A DNA stretch of 64,000 nucleotides, taken from Syngnathus acus (taxonomy: Eukaryota; Chordata; Actinopteri; Syngnathiformes; Syngnathidae). Under the pieces are notes generated by a model, which worked only from the letters and a program-made list of their open reading frames with translations, was not told the origin of the DNA and searched no databases. Positions 13,765 through 24,756 of this stretch are shown piece by piece (within the stretch, counting starts at the first letter, position 1; every line of letters begins with the position of its first letter). The position numbers were made by a program, and so were the translations under genes. The stretch is from NCBI RefSeq assembly GCF_901709675.1, contig NC_051093.1, forward strand, positions 9,372,053 to 9,436,052. The letters run 5' to 3'.

Positions 13765-14163
13765 CGAACACCCTCGGGCTCTTTTATCATGACTCGGCGC
13801 TTTTTGTGGGAGGCAGAAAAGAGGAAAGCCCAGGAAATTCATTCATTATCTCTGTCATATGTTGTTCTGTACTTGTCTACTTTGCATATTCCATTCATCA
13901 CTCATTATGGTAACATGTCAATTGGAGCCTACCTTAGCTGACTTGAAGCAACTTGGTCATCAGTGGAGCTAACATGCATGTTTTGAGGATGTGGTAGGGA
14001 GCTGGAGGACCTGGAGAAAATAGACATAAGCACAGGAAGAACATGCACACAGATTCAAATTCACAACATCTGAACGAAGAGAGAGAGAGAGAGAGGCACT
14101 TGTGCTCAGTGGGCTACGAAATCAAAGACGTGCATGACAATCATGAAAATGCAAACAGGAAAC

Positions 14164-14169
14164 TTTATT
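14164..14169 (-). terminator. rnf216: Candidate poly(A) signal of rnf216
   Basis: TTTATT on the plus strand reads AATAAA on the minus strand. It lies 365 bases downstream of the rnf216 stop codon and is the first such hexamer in a suitable place, implying a short 3' UTR. Confidence 0.6.
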
Positions 14170-14533
14170 CGAAAAACCGCACAGCTCGAATGTTTTGAAC
14201 TGTTTTTTGTCAGAAACGTTATAAACTGGATATTTAACAATGCTTTCAGATTTTTTTTTCTTTTTTTACAGATGGAAAACACAAGCTGGCATCCAAGATT
14301 CAGTGTGAGAAGGCAGCAAAGTGTGCGCGTGTGTGTGTACCTCTACAGATGTAGTTACTTGTGTTTCTTCAGTCAAACAGAAAATGACTGACACCAGATG
14401 AAAGTTGGCTGAAAGCGGGTGCACCGAGAAAATGTTATTAAAAAAAAAAAAAAAGGAAGCTCTGAAAACAAGAAGTGGATCTGTAGAGAGTGTATGCGTG
14501 GGCTGCAGCAGACAGTTAACTCACATGCGTGTG

Positions 14534-17500
14534 TTATAAATGCCTTAAGTAGGGGTGGACGGGGCCATAGTGCATGGGCATGTCAATCATGTTCAGGTTT
14601 AGAGGATTCCGCTCGCCGTGCCGATTGTTGTGGTGATGATGATGATGGTGGTGGTGGTGGTGGTTATTGTTGTTCAAAGGGAGCAGGTTTGGCAGCGGGG
14701 GTACGTAGGGCGCCGGGGGCAGCCGGTTGATCACGTACATCTGGCCTTGAGCTAGGCCGGGAGGGTAATGGGCGCGAGGGGGCACAAAGAGGGGAGCCTG
14801 CACCGCTTGGGGATGACGGGGACCCGGAGGAGGAGGGTTTTCAGGGGGCGGACCCACACGAGGACGCTTTGTCTCTTGGACGGCCTCCGGAGGCGGGCCC
14901 ACTCTCTTTCCCGATTGATCTGAGTCGAGAAGAAGTTGGGGGAGGGAGAGTAAGCGACGAAGCGTGTTGGTCAGTCTCGCGAAATCAGACAAACTCACCT
15001 GCAAACTTCTTATTCAGCTGCACTTCTCCCTCCTTCTGGATCTCCTGTATGTTTCGCTCGTCATCTAGCTACGGATGCACAACGGATACGAACGAGCAAG
15101 TTAGCAACATGTGGCGATGAATAAAAATTATGGAAGGGGGGGGATGGAAAAACTTGGTCAAGTTAGGACTCCAAAACCACAAGCCTCTCGCCAGGCCTTG
15201 TTGAAAGTATTTAGCCATTTCTTGGCTCCGCCTTAATGACTCGCTTATGAGCAACATGGGCGCTAATTGCTACCGATGGTTGCCAGCGGGACTCCCGCCA
15301 GGTCACTGTGGGCCTCTGCAGGGACCAGATGGTCCGGGTCAAGGTGAGTTAGGTGCCGGGACCGCTGTCCACAAAAGTATTCTCTGTGCGCATACCGTGG
15401 GATCCGTCCAGAGGGAACACTTGCGGCAGTGGCGGCAGGGAGCGCCCGGCGAGCGAGCGTGCTGGCAGAAGTGGCTGTATCCGGTGATGGCCTCTCGACA
15501 GAGGTAGCACATAAAGCCGCCGCAGCGACACGACATGCGGTTGCAGCCCTCGGACTTGACCAGGCCCGTGCCGCACTTGACGCACTTCCTCACCCGGGCG
15601 GCCGTCATGCGCTCCTCACTGACGAGCACAAAAGGACACGAGTGAGAAGAGACCCCAATACTGTCACTTGGAAATAGAATGCTCTTCCTGGCTTTACATG
15701 TCTAAGAAAACTAGGCGTGCATAAATATATAGATGTATTCATTGGGCCGTCAGTTGTTCAATTTTGGTCCAGATGTTCATTTTGTAAAAAAAAAAAAAAA
15801 ACAACACTTTTCTTTTACCATTTCTAAGTAACGTAGCTTGCTGAAACGAGTTGTCTCGTACTAATAATCAAGTCCATCCACTGATCTTTCTACCAGGCCG
15901 CTTCCTGTCTCTGTCATCACCAGGAAGAAGGAAGACCTTCTCAATGGCTCAAAACAGGAAGTACTGCCTAGCAGGCCCACGGGAAGCAGCCGGCCCATTT
16001 GCTTCCCATAGTGTTGTCCGGGAAACACAGATATTTACCCAGCATCCTCTTTGGCGTGGAGAGGGGAAAGGATGGAGGATTAAAGAGACGGGAGGGTTTT
16101 TTTCCCGTCTTCATACGTTTCGATGGGCTCCAACTTACATGAGCACCCTCATGCGGATCTCGTCTTTCTCCAGGACTTGCTCGCACGTCTTCCCCACATG
16201 CTGCTTCCACTGCACGTGGCATTTTCGACAGCTTTCCTGCACGTCGAGACAAACACAATCATTGAATGGATTCATTTGAACTCGAGCCAGAGAAAAATAT
16301 TAGTCCGCACTGCAGACCCGGTAAGGTGTGGCCCTGCGGCGCGGCGCGCACACGTTGGGCGGGATTTGCCCTTTTACAAAGTGCTCGGTTGCCTAGAAAC
16401 TGCAAATCCGTCCTCTGAGCTTCGGCGTGTACAGCATCGGTCCTAGCGCACGCTGAGGCTAGTGCTAATCCATAGCTAAGTGGAGGCAGACATCATCAAT
16501 ATTTGAGGCATCACTCATGTAACATTCAACATTGACTGGGAGGAGAGACTTGCATGTGCTCTTTCAGCCAAGGTCAGATGGAGGACAAAAGAAAAAGGGA
16601 GGAAACTTAAGATGGCATGTGGCTATGCAGAGGAGACACTCTGGCCAACAAAGGGAAGTTGACCAAAAATAACATTGAATGTTTTTTTTGTGATGCATTA
16701 AACAGTATTTGTATCCTGAATGCAAAGGTGACATGTTGCAAAAATGTACTTTCACACAAAAAAGGGTGGCTAACAAAAGGGTGGGGGCAAGAGTGTGGTG
16801 AACTATCGCCCCCTACTGGTGACAAATGTTTACCAGGAAACACGGCAGCTTGACGGCAGACAGAGATCCAGACGTGCCCAACTCGCAAGAGCACAATTTA
16901 CAATGTCCGTTCCTTCAAGCCTCAGCTCGTGGCGCTCCGGAGCTTCCGTGCTAACGTGTCATTACACGCCTTCGTCCCCTGGGGCCTTCATTCATAGCAT
17001 GCCTTTCCTCTCTTCCTCCATTTTTCACTCTTTTGTCTGCACATGACCTTATAAGGTGGTGCAAGGTCTGTTGCAGTGGTTCCGGTGGGGGTGGGGTCTG
17101 CATTGTGCTATGAAACGAGGTGCTTTTTGCCGCCATCGGGATCAGACGAATGACGGCGAGACGTTTGAATGCGCAGTGACGTTACTGCGTTCAAATGGCA
17201 GCAGTTGTGGGACAAAGGCAATTTTTCCACTGGCCTAACATTTGTCATGGAGAACTCCTATGCGGGCCAGGAATAAGCTTGTTCAGATGTGCTCAGAAGC
17301 ACATGTGGAATACATTAGGGGAGCGCGGGCGAAAGCGGGATGGAGGGGAGGGGAATGTGGGTCAAACTTGATGTGAAGCACATTTGAAACAGAGGAGGAA
17401 GTGCTCTCGGCCAATGGGAAAGCGGCGGAGGGGTGCGGGGCGAGGGGCCTGCCAATGATGAAACATCCGAAAAGGGGGGAAAAAAAAGATGGGCGGGCTT

Positions 17501-20500
17501 GTGGAAGTGTGTCAATTACATAATAAGGCCCCACCCTGGAAACAGCCCAAGCAAGCAAGCAAGCAAGCAAGCAAGCCATAGGGGCTGCTACAGCAAAATA
17601 AATATTTGTAATCATACCCAACTAAGTAAACAACCAACTTCAGCAATGGTTTAGGTCTAATTTGCATGTGTGGTTTTAGCAAAACTCCCTCAACAAAAAA
17701 GCCATCCTTTTTCAGCCGATCTGTTCCAAAGAGAAGTTTTAAAAACAAAAATCGAATACTACCGGACTACCGTTTGCAGCTGTTGGATATAAAGATGAAG
17801 AAGATATTACTCGGCGTGAAGGATCTTGGGTGTGCCATGAGCACACATTGTTCTCGAAAAGTAAAGGGCTCCACCTACGGCACCAAACGTTGAACTGCAT
17901 ATATATATATATATATATATAAAAGAAGAAAGAAATATTGCTCCACATACATGGGGGCCATGTGTACCAAGGTACGTTTCATCCTGATAAAGGTGATTTA
18001 CAGAGTGCACTGCATTGCACTCCACCTCGGCATTCCTCAAACAGTGGGAGGAGACAGTGATAAGAGGCAGCGACGTCTCCAGATGGAACCATTTGCCTTG
18101 CTCCTCTTCAATCGCAAGCTCTGACACATTAGTTGACCTCTACCCCCATCGTTATTCTGGGTGGACATCTCACGGTCAATACATTTGGTCACGATGGCCC
18201 AGTACATTCCTGTTGTCTCTTACTTCATTTCAAAAATGCCTCTGAAGAACTGAGACAATATTAATACAGGGGCCAGTGCAAATTTCCAATTGGACCGAAT
18301 TGGCTTTTATCATTTGATGCTTCAAACTGATTCTGGCCTCAGCAGAACTTCCACATATGGCACAAATACAGGACTGACCTTGCGGCAGCGGGGATTGGGA
18401 CAGCTAAAGAGTGACATGTCTTTGTCCAACAAGGCTGGAAAGTTGCAGAAGGGACACCTGGCGGACAGGTGATAGAGAGCAAAAATGTCATTTTTCACGT
18501 TCAAACCACATAAAACATCGCTCTTACCTTACTAACTCATCTGCGCAGGTGGCAGCAATGGCCTCCTCCGCCTGCCTCTCGTAATATTTGCAAAGTATGT
18601 TTTCTGGCAGGACCTTCTCCAGTTCGCAGACTGGGTACGAGCAAAGGCAGCCGGCCTCCATGCAGCTGAGCTCGGACTGCAAAGAGGGTGCATAAACATA
18701 CGCAGAGTGGTTTAAGTCATTTGAAAAAAAAAAAAAGATCCACGTTATAACAACAAACAAAGTACATCCATTTCCACACTAAGCTTTTTTTCGAAAGATT
18801 TGAGCAACTTGTACAATCGCCAATAAATTCCAAGCAGTACCTCTCACAAATATCAGATTTGAACATAACACTATCCACATCAAAGACATACCTTTCCAGA
18901 GCCAAAAACTGCCTCTTGAGCATATTTGATGAGGCACTCTTGACAGAATAAGTGACCGTCCGAACACTGCGTCATTTTCTCAAAGGCAAACTCTCCGTAG
19001 CAGCAGCCGCACTCGATCAGCTGGCCGTCCTGAACGAACAATAATCAATCACCGACGCATGCATTCATGTAACTTTATGGTCAGGTCAAAAGCATCGTCG
19101 GGAAAAATACTATTTACAAGAATTGGGGGGGGGAAAAAAAATCTATTTAAGGAGAGTGAAATAAACCTACTTTCTTGTATTCATCTTCATTCACTTGCAG
19201 CGCTAGGAGGAAGTCCTCATGCTGGAACGAGAACAAGAACGAAATAAACATTTGAAACAAGTGGGGGAAAGTGCTTAAGACAATACCTCTGCCCATTCCT
19301 TGGCTTTCTGTTGGAAGAATGTAAGCTCCTTTTGTAAAGAAGGTTCCAAATTGTTGTACATCCTGCAGTAGCGTCGGCCACTCTCCAAAAAGTACATCCT
19401 CTTTTCAAACTTCACCTGACCTGCAGCACAGATAGGCAAAGGACAAAGTCATCCTTCTATGCTTTGAAATCGAGTCACTCAGAGACACATGCAGAAGTAC
19501 GGAGAAAGCTTTTTCCTCTCACCGTGCTCAAAGCGGAAATCGATGTAGCAGCGCTCAGTGGATATTCTGCTTCGTCGTCGCTTTCCTGAGGAGTCGCCTG
19601 ATTCTTGAAACTTCTTCAGAGCTTCAAATAAGGCCTAAGAGAGAGACCGCTGATCAGAAATAGATATATTCCCCATGGAAGAAATAAAAAAAAGAGTACA
19701 CATAGCTTTCATAAAACCACCAAGCATCATGTCCTTGACAAAAACAACAACACATTGAACTGAGCAAGAATAAGAATTTGCACCTTGCGTGTGATTGCAT
19801 AGTGTCCTTTCAGGGCATTGAGCGCCCATTTGATGTCTTGGCAGCTGATCAAGCGGAAGTCCGACATGAGCAAGTCTGCAGCCTGCATCACTATCTCCTG
19901 ACCAACCTGGCCCAGATTGTCGTAGTCAAAAAGATCCTCAGTTACCTGAAAAGATGCATCACGGTGATGAAAATACGCCATACTACCTCCAGAGACCCAA
20001 TGACTTGTAGACAAGTAATACAATACGGCATGTTCCAGCTCTTTAGTGTGCTTCCAAGTGTGTTACCTCTGTTTTATTGTCTCCGGACTCCAGTAAGACG
20101 CTGGTGGGCGCGTCTTTGGCTGCAGCAGCAGCCTCCGTCTTTGGATATTCCGGGTTCTCCAACAGTAGGTTACAGATACTTAAAAAGAGCACAGGAAAGG
20201 AAGGTGAATGTTCCCATGATTTGACTTGCAAATATGTGTGCAAATTCATTGCCAAAAAAAAAAAAAAGCTTCTTACACATTCAAGTCTTGCACATAATTC
20301 TTTCGGATCAGTTCTGCTACATAGGCTTCTTGGACATCTGGGAAGAGATCCAACTTTGGAGGGGGCGATAGAGACAAAAAGATTAGGCCAGTATTTGAAT
20401 GAGAGCGAAAATGAGGTGTCCGCGATGACTTACGACACCAGTAATGAGGTTTCTGATGTGCTGCTGTAGCTCCAACCTCTCTCGTGGCCGAGATGGACCG

Positions 20501-23274
20501 GGCCTTGCATCCTCTATTCTGGGAATGTCTTCTGGAACGGGAGGGACTGCAACCAGACCGGGAACTGGGTTCCCCCTTTCTGGGTTTTCGCCCGCATCTA
20601 CATTCTGTTGCACGTCTCCTCTGTTGTTGGGAACCGAAGGTGCGGGAGCTGGTCCAGCGGGACGGTTTACATTTGTGGTGTGGGTTTGTGGAAACGCATT
20701 GGAGGCGCCACCCTGCGGTCGGGGATCAAGAGCGGCGTTCCCAGCTGCCTGGCTCCCGAGCATGATTTGGTGGCCCGCCTCTGGAGGTCCCAACCTCTGA
20801 GGGGCCGCAGCTATTAGCACCGCAGACTGGTCCCTAGGCGCCGCTTGATGGGGCTGGGGGGCCTGGATCGGAGCCTGGGCCGGGGCCTGGGCGAGGGCCT
20901 GGGGTTCAATCTGAATGAGATTGCCGTGCGTGGTATGCAAAACGGGCTGGAGCACGGTCCGGGGCTTGTTCTTTTGCTGCGTGATCAAAGCGAAGGCTCG
21001 GCTGGTATGTATGACGGGGGTCGACTTCTTCTTCTGGAGAAGCTGCGTTACGAATTTCGATGGCCCGCTCTTCTGAACTTGTGTAGATGTGCTCGCTTTA
21101 GGCTGCGCCTCTGCACACGAACTGCTCGCCTGAGGATTGTCTTGAACGCCAGCCTTTTCTTGAGACGTGGTGGAGGCGGGAAGTGTCTTTAAAACAACAC
21201 TGCGAGACGTGCTTATCTCTGGCCGAACCAATTGTCCTGCGGAGCAAGCCGGTCCAGATGTGCTAGGCCGAAGGTGCTCTGCACCTAGTCTGACATTTAG
21301 AGCTGGTACAGAGGTAGATTGGGTTGGAATCGAAGAATCATCTCGGACTTCCACATTTATCTTTCGGGGCGTCCCAGCAGTTGGCTGCTGGGAATTTGTG
21401 GTTGGGTTTGGCTGTGTGAGTACCGCTGTGCTGACTGAGGATGCGTGTGCAATAGCATCTCGGGAGGTAGAGGGAGCACATGGGTCCCTCGTAGCAGTCC
21501 CGGAATTTGCACCGACTTTAATAAGGCTTTGTGAGGCCCCGGTCCACTTTGCCGCCGGTCGTATGACATGTTTGCGTGCAGGTGCTATTGGCTAAGACAA
21601 AGACAACATTTCAATGATTAAAATGATGAAGTAGTCTGACATTCCTTGGAGTATTAACTTGGAATGGTTGAGTAAATTACAAACGATAGGATCAATGAGG
21701 GAGGTTTTCTCTTCACACGAACAAATACATTTACGGGGTTTAAGCTTGGTGGTTTCGCCTGGGAGAAAAAAAAAATGTTTTCACTTACCTCAAATATGCT
21801 GACATCGCCATCTTCAGGCGCATCATCTGGAACTAAAACATGACTGCGAGGTACCAACGTCACGGTCTCCTCGCCCACATCTACATTCTGATGCACGTCT
21901 CCTCTGTTGTTGGGAACCGAAGGTGCGGGAGCCAGTCCAGAAGGATGGTTTAAATTTGTGATGTGGGTTTGTGGAAACGCACTGGAGGCGCCAGCGCCAC
22001 CCTGCGGTCGGGGATCGAGAGCGGCGTCGCCAGCTGCCTGGCTCCCGAGCATGATTTGGTGGCCCGCCTCTGGAGGTCCCAACCTCTGTGGGGCCACAGC
22101 TATTAGCACCGCAGACTGGTTCCAAGGTGCCGCTTGATGGGGCTGGGGGGCCTGGATCGGAGCCTGGGCTGGGGCCTGGGCGAGGGCTTCAATCTGACTG
22201 AGATTGCCGCGCGTGGTATGCAAAACGGGCTGGAGCACGGTCTTTTGCTGCGTGATCAAAGCGAAGGCTCGGCTGGTCGGTCGCTGTGGAAGTATGACGG
22301 GGGTCGACTTCTTCTTCTGGAGAAGCTGAGTTACTAATCTCGATGACCCACTAGTCTGAAGTTTAGTAGACGTGCTCGCTTTAGGCTGCGGCTCTGCACA
22401 GGAAGCGCTCGCCTGAGGATTGTCTTGAACGCCGGCCTTTTCTTGAGACGTGGTGGAGACGGGAAGTGTCTTTGAAACAACACTGTGAGATGTGTTTATC
22501 TGTGGCCGAGCTAATAATTGTCCTGCGGAGCATGCCGGTCCAGATGTGCTAGGCCGAAGGTGCTCTGCGCCTAGTCTGACATTTAGAGCTGGTACGGAGG
22601 TAGATTGGGCTGGAGTCGAAGAATCATCTCGGACTTCCACACTAATCTCTTGGGGCGTCCAAGCAGTTGGCTGCTGGGAATTTGTGGTTAGGTTTGGCTG
22701 TGTGAGTACCGTTGTGTTGACTGAGGATGCGTGTGCAATAGCATCTCGGGAGGTAGAGGGAGCACATGGGTCCCTCGTAGAAGTCCCGGAATTTCCACCG
22801 ACTTTAGTAAGGCTTTGTGAGGCCCCAGTCCACTTTGCTGCCGGTCGTATGACATGTTTGCGTGCAGGAGCGATTGGCTAAGAGAAAGACAACATTTCAA
22901 TGATTAAAATGATGAAGTAGTATGACATTGATATGATGGTTTCGCCTAGAAGAAAACAAATATTTGCCTCTAATATGGTGACATCGTCATCTTCAGGCGC
23001 ATCGTCTGGAACTAAAACATGACTGTGAGGTACCAACGTCACGGTCTCCTCATCAGAATCATCAGAAATGAAGATCAGCTCGCTCTGACGATTGCCAGAG
23101 CCTGAAAAAAAACATTAATTGACATCCCGGGGCGGCAATTTAGAAACAAAACGTTATGGTGTATAAAACGATCGAATTTCTTTTTGCTTCCCTTGTATTG
23201 TTTTTACCTTGGCTTCGGTGGATGTTGAAGCTGGCCAGGTGAATGACATCATCATCATTGCATCCATCTGCCAT
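14534..23274 (-). CDS. rnf216: RNF216/TRIAD3 RBR E3 ubiquitin ligase with internal tandem duplication
   Basis: RNF216 is a RING-between-RING ligase; in mammals it ubiquitinates Arc, Beclin-1 and Toll-like receptor components. Exons (5' to 3'): 23274-23208, 23101-22968, 22877-21789, 21591-20434, 20353-20277, 20178-20067, 19945-19784, 19634-19523, 19420-19287, 19221-19171, 19029-18892, 18676-18528, 18457-18379, 16236-16139, 15618-15396, 15068-14999, 14919-14534. All phases agree, giving 1,412 residues against about 866-923 in human. The N-terminus carries a SUMO-interacting-like motif ([12 protein letters not shown]). Two long disordered blocks follow, encoded by duplicated exons. The C-terminal half has the RING1, IBR and RING2 cysteines intact, including [10 protein letters not shown], which holds the RING2 catalytic cysteine. 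The C-terminus is proline-rich with an 11-histidine run. The exon at 23101-22968 appears to use a GC donor. 5' UTR exon(s) probably lie near 24.5 kb. Confidence 0.93.
14630..14662 (-). repeat. rnf216: Coding poly-histidine tract of rnf216
   Basis: Eleven consecutive CAC/CAT codons flanked by asparagine codons near the C-terminus. The tract is a trinucleotide repeat and is probably length-variable. Confidence 0.92.
17549..17577. repeat. (AAGC)n microsatellite
   Basis: About seven AAGC units in the rnf216 intron between 16237 and 18378. That 2.1 kb intron otherwise shows no recognisable feature beyond an AT repeat. Confidence 0.93.
17899..17921. repeat. (AT)n microsatellite
   Basis: An AT dinucleotide run in the same rnf216 intron. 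Confidence 0.93.
20590..21872 (-). repeat. rnf216: rnf216 tandem duplication, downstream unit
   Basis: This is the 3' unit in the sense of transcription. It contains the duplicated exon tail (to 21789), an intron (21788-21592) and the large exon down to 20590. Apart from about 100 extra bases in its intron, it matches 21873-23051 closely throughout, by eye about nine bases in ten, including intron sequence. Its large exon then continues into unique sequence encoding [14 protein letters not shown] and beyond. Confidence 0.9.
21873..23051 (-). repeat. rnf216: rnf216 tandem duplication, upstream unit
   Basis: This 5' unit contains the tail of the second coding exon (to 22968), a 90-base intron and the large exon from 22877. 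At 21872/21873 the large exon is joined directly to a second copy of the preceding exon's tail, making the chimeric exon 22877-21789. The joint shares only two bases (TC) with both parents. Confidence 0.9.
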
Positions 23275-24500
23275 GATACACAGCTCATCAGCCCTCGAAA
23301 TGGTCTTGGACACAGTCGCTGCTCGATTTACACCATCTTCAACATAGAAACCAGTTTAAGTACAGGTTCTCCAAAATCTCTGGAAAAGAAAAAGTACTAG
23401 CTAAAGGCTTGGAAGGGTTGATTGTACCATAATGTTAAAGTAATGTAACTTGATGACTTCGTATTACTTTTGTATGACTCAACTTCCAAATATGCTAATG
23501 AAAAATATAATTAGTTAAACTTCACTCCTGAATATTTGCATGTGTCTGGTATTTTTGGTCTTATGAATATTTTACGCATAGTTTGGGAACAAAGGAGAAA
23601 GGTTGGGTGGATAGCTGGTTGGCTAGTCAGACAGACACTATATTCATCCCTTGAGGGAAAGTACATTTGTTTGCCCCATGAAGTTGCCATTGATATAGAC
23701 CGCACAAATCGGAACTATGACGTGACGATGATGACAATATGTCACATCACTACCACATTGCGTTTTCATTCTTAATGTGGCTTCGTCTGTCCACATGGCA
23801 ATTGAAAATGTTTTTTTATGTACCCCGATGAGTCACATTATAAAATGAAACTGAAGAGAAGACTATTTGCAAAAAGGCGGACATCTGATCAACCGAATCA
23901 CTCGCAAATATAGACTGGCGTCACTTACATGCAAAACTCCGAGCTTGACAACTATTTAGTGCTAAAAGTAAACAAAAGAGAGCAGAACACACTCAACGTT
24001 GCCGTCAAGGGTGGGACTTTGATTTAGGAAACAAAGACTGTACATAATGATAAAAGAGAAGTGACTATCAAAGCTATCCCCGACGTTTCGCTGACAAAAC
24101 TGAAATTTAAGTGGAATTCTGTATCATGCTGACATTAGCGCTAACGTTCTAATATTATGAGTGTATATAGAAGGCTTCCGTGAAACAGACATGAAGAAAA
24201 GCAAGGAATTATTTCCGCGGAAATTTAAAAAGAGGAGAAAGCAACGCAGCCAGCTAAGCTAACGTTAACTAGCTCGGCTAGCCAGCGAGCTAGCCAGTAG
24301 GTTAACTAGTTAGGGGACTTCTAAGTTAGAGTCCAAAGCAATGTCTCAAACCGTGTACACGCAATATAAAAGAACAATAACAGAACATGACAATACCGCT
24401 GCTTCTTGTTAGAATGCCAGTACCGAACGTCTTCTGTGACTATTGATAAAACACGGAAAAGCCAAACAAGCAGCGAAAACAACAGCAAAGGGGAAGTATG

Positions 24501-24554
24501 TGACGTCATCCATACAAAGCCCGCTGATAGTAATGGCGTCCTGGGAAATGTAGT
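24501..24554 (-). promoter_or_regulatory. rnf216: rnf216 promoter elements: CRE and ZNF143-type site
   Basis: A palindromic TGACGTCA lies at 24501-24508. On the minus strand, ACTACATTTCCCAGGACGCC (24554-24535) is close to the ZNF143/STAF site that marks many housekeeping promoters. The rnf216 start codon is 1.2 kb away, so an untranslated first exon and 5' UTR intron are likely. The promoter position is inference. Confidence 0.6.
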
Positions 24555-24750
24555 TCTCAATAAATAATGGACTAAATTAGGAAGAATACATTTGAAGGCT
24601 CGCGGAATTACTTATAGTGGTAATAATATTCTTGAAAGCAATAGTCATTAGTGGGAGTAATAAAAATAAATTTGAAGGTGTTGCTGCGCTGAACAATAAC
24701 TTTTAAAAAGTAGAATAATTCATCACACTACACAAGGACATTATTTTCAA

Positions 24751-24756
24751 TTTATT
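24751..24756 (-). terminator. smurf1: Candidate poly(A) signal of smurf1
   Basis: AATAAA on the minus strand (TTTATT as written), about 1.37 kb after the smurf1 stop codon and only about 200 bases before the rnf216 promoter elements. Other hexamers occur inside the presumed 3' UTR, for example near 25114. Confidence 0.45.

Larger units (their letters stand above)
9609..14163. other. fscn1 3' UTR and intergenic gap to rnf216
   Basis: No protein-coding exon is recognisable on either strand. The first part, to about 10.8 or 11.3 kb, is probably the fscn1 3' UTR, judging by two AATAAA signals. The rest is AT-rich unique sequence with poly-T runs and a short GA repeat (about 14076-14094). A cluster of CCAAT boxes near 13.7 kb is listed separately. 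Confidence 0.6.

Noticed and set aside
20444-20800. Plus-strand open frames over the rnf216 large exons (also 21167-21595 and 22492-22881)
   Set aside because: They are antisense to phase-checked rnf216 exons, occur twice only because the exon is duplicated, and resemble no protein family.
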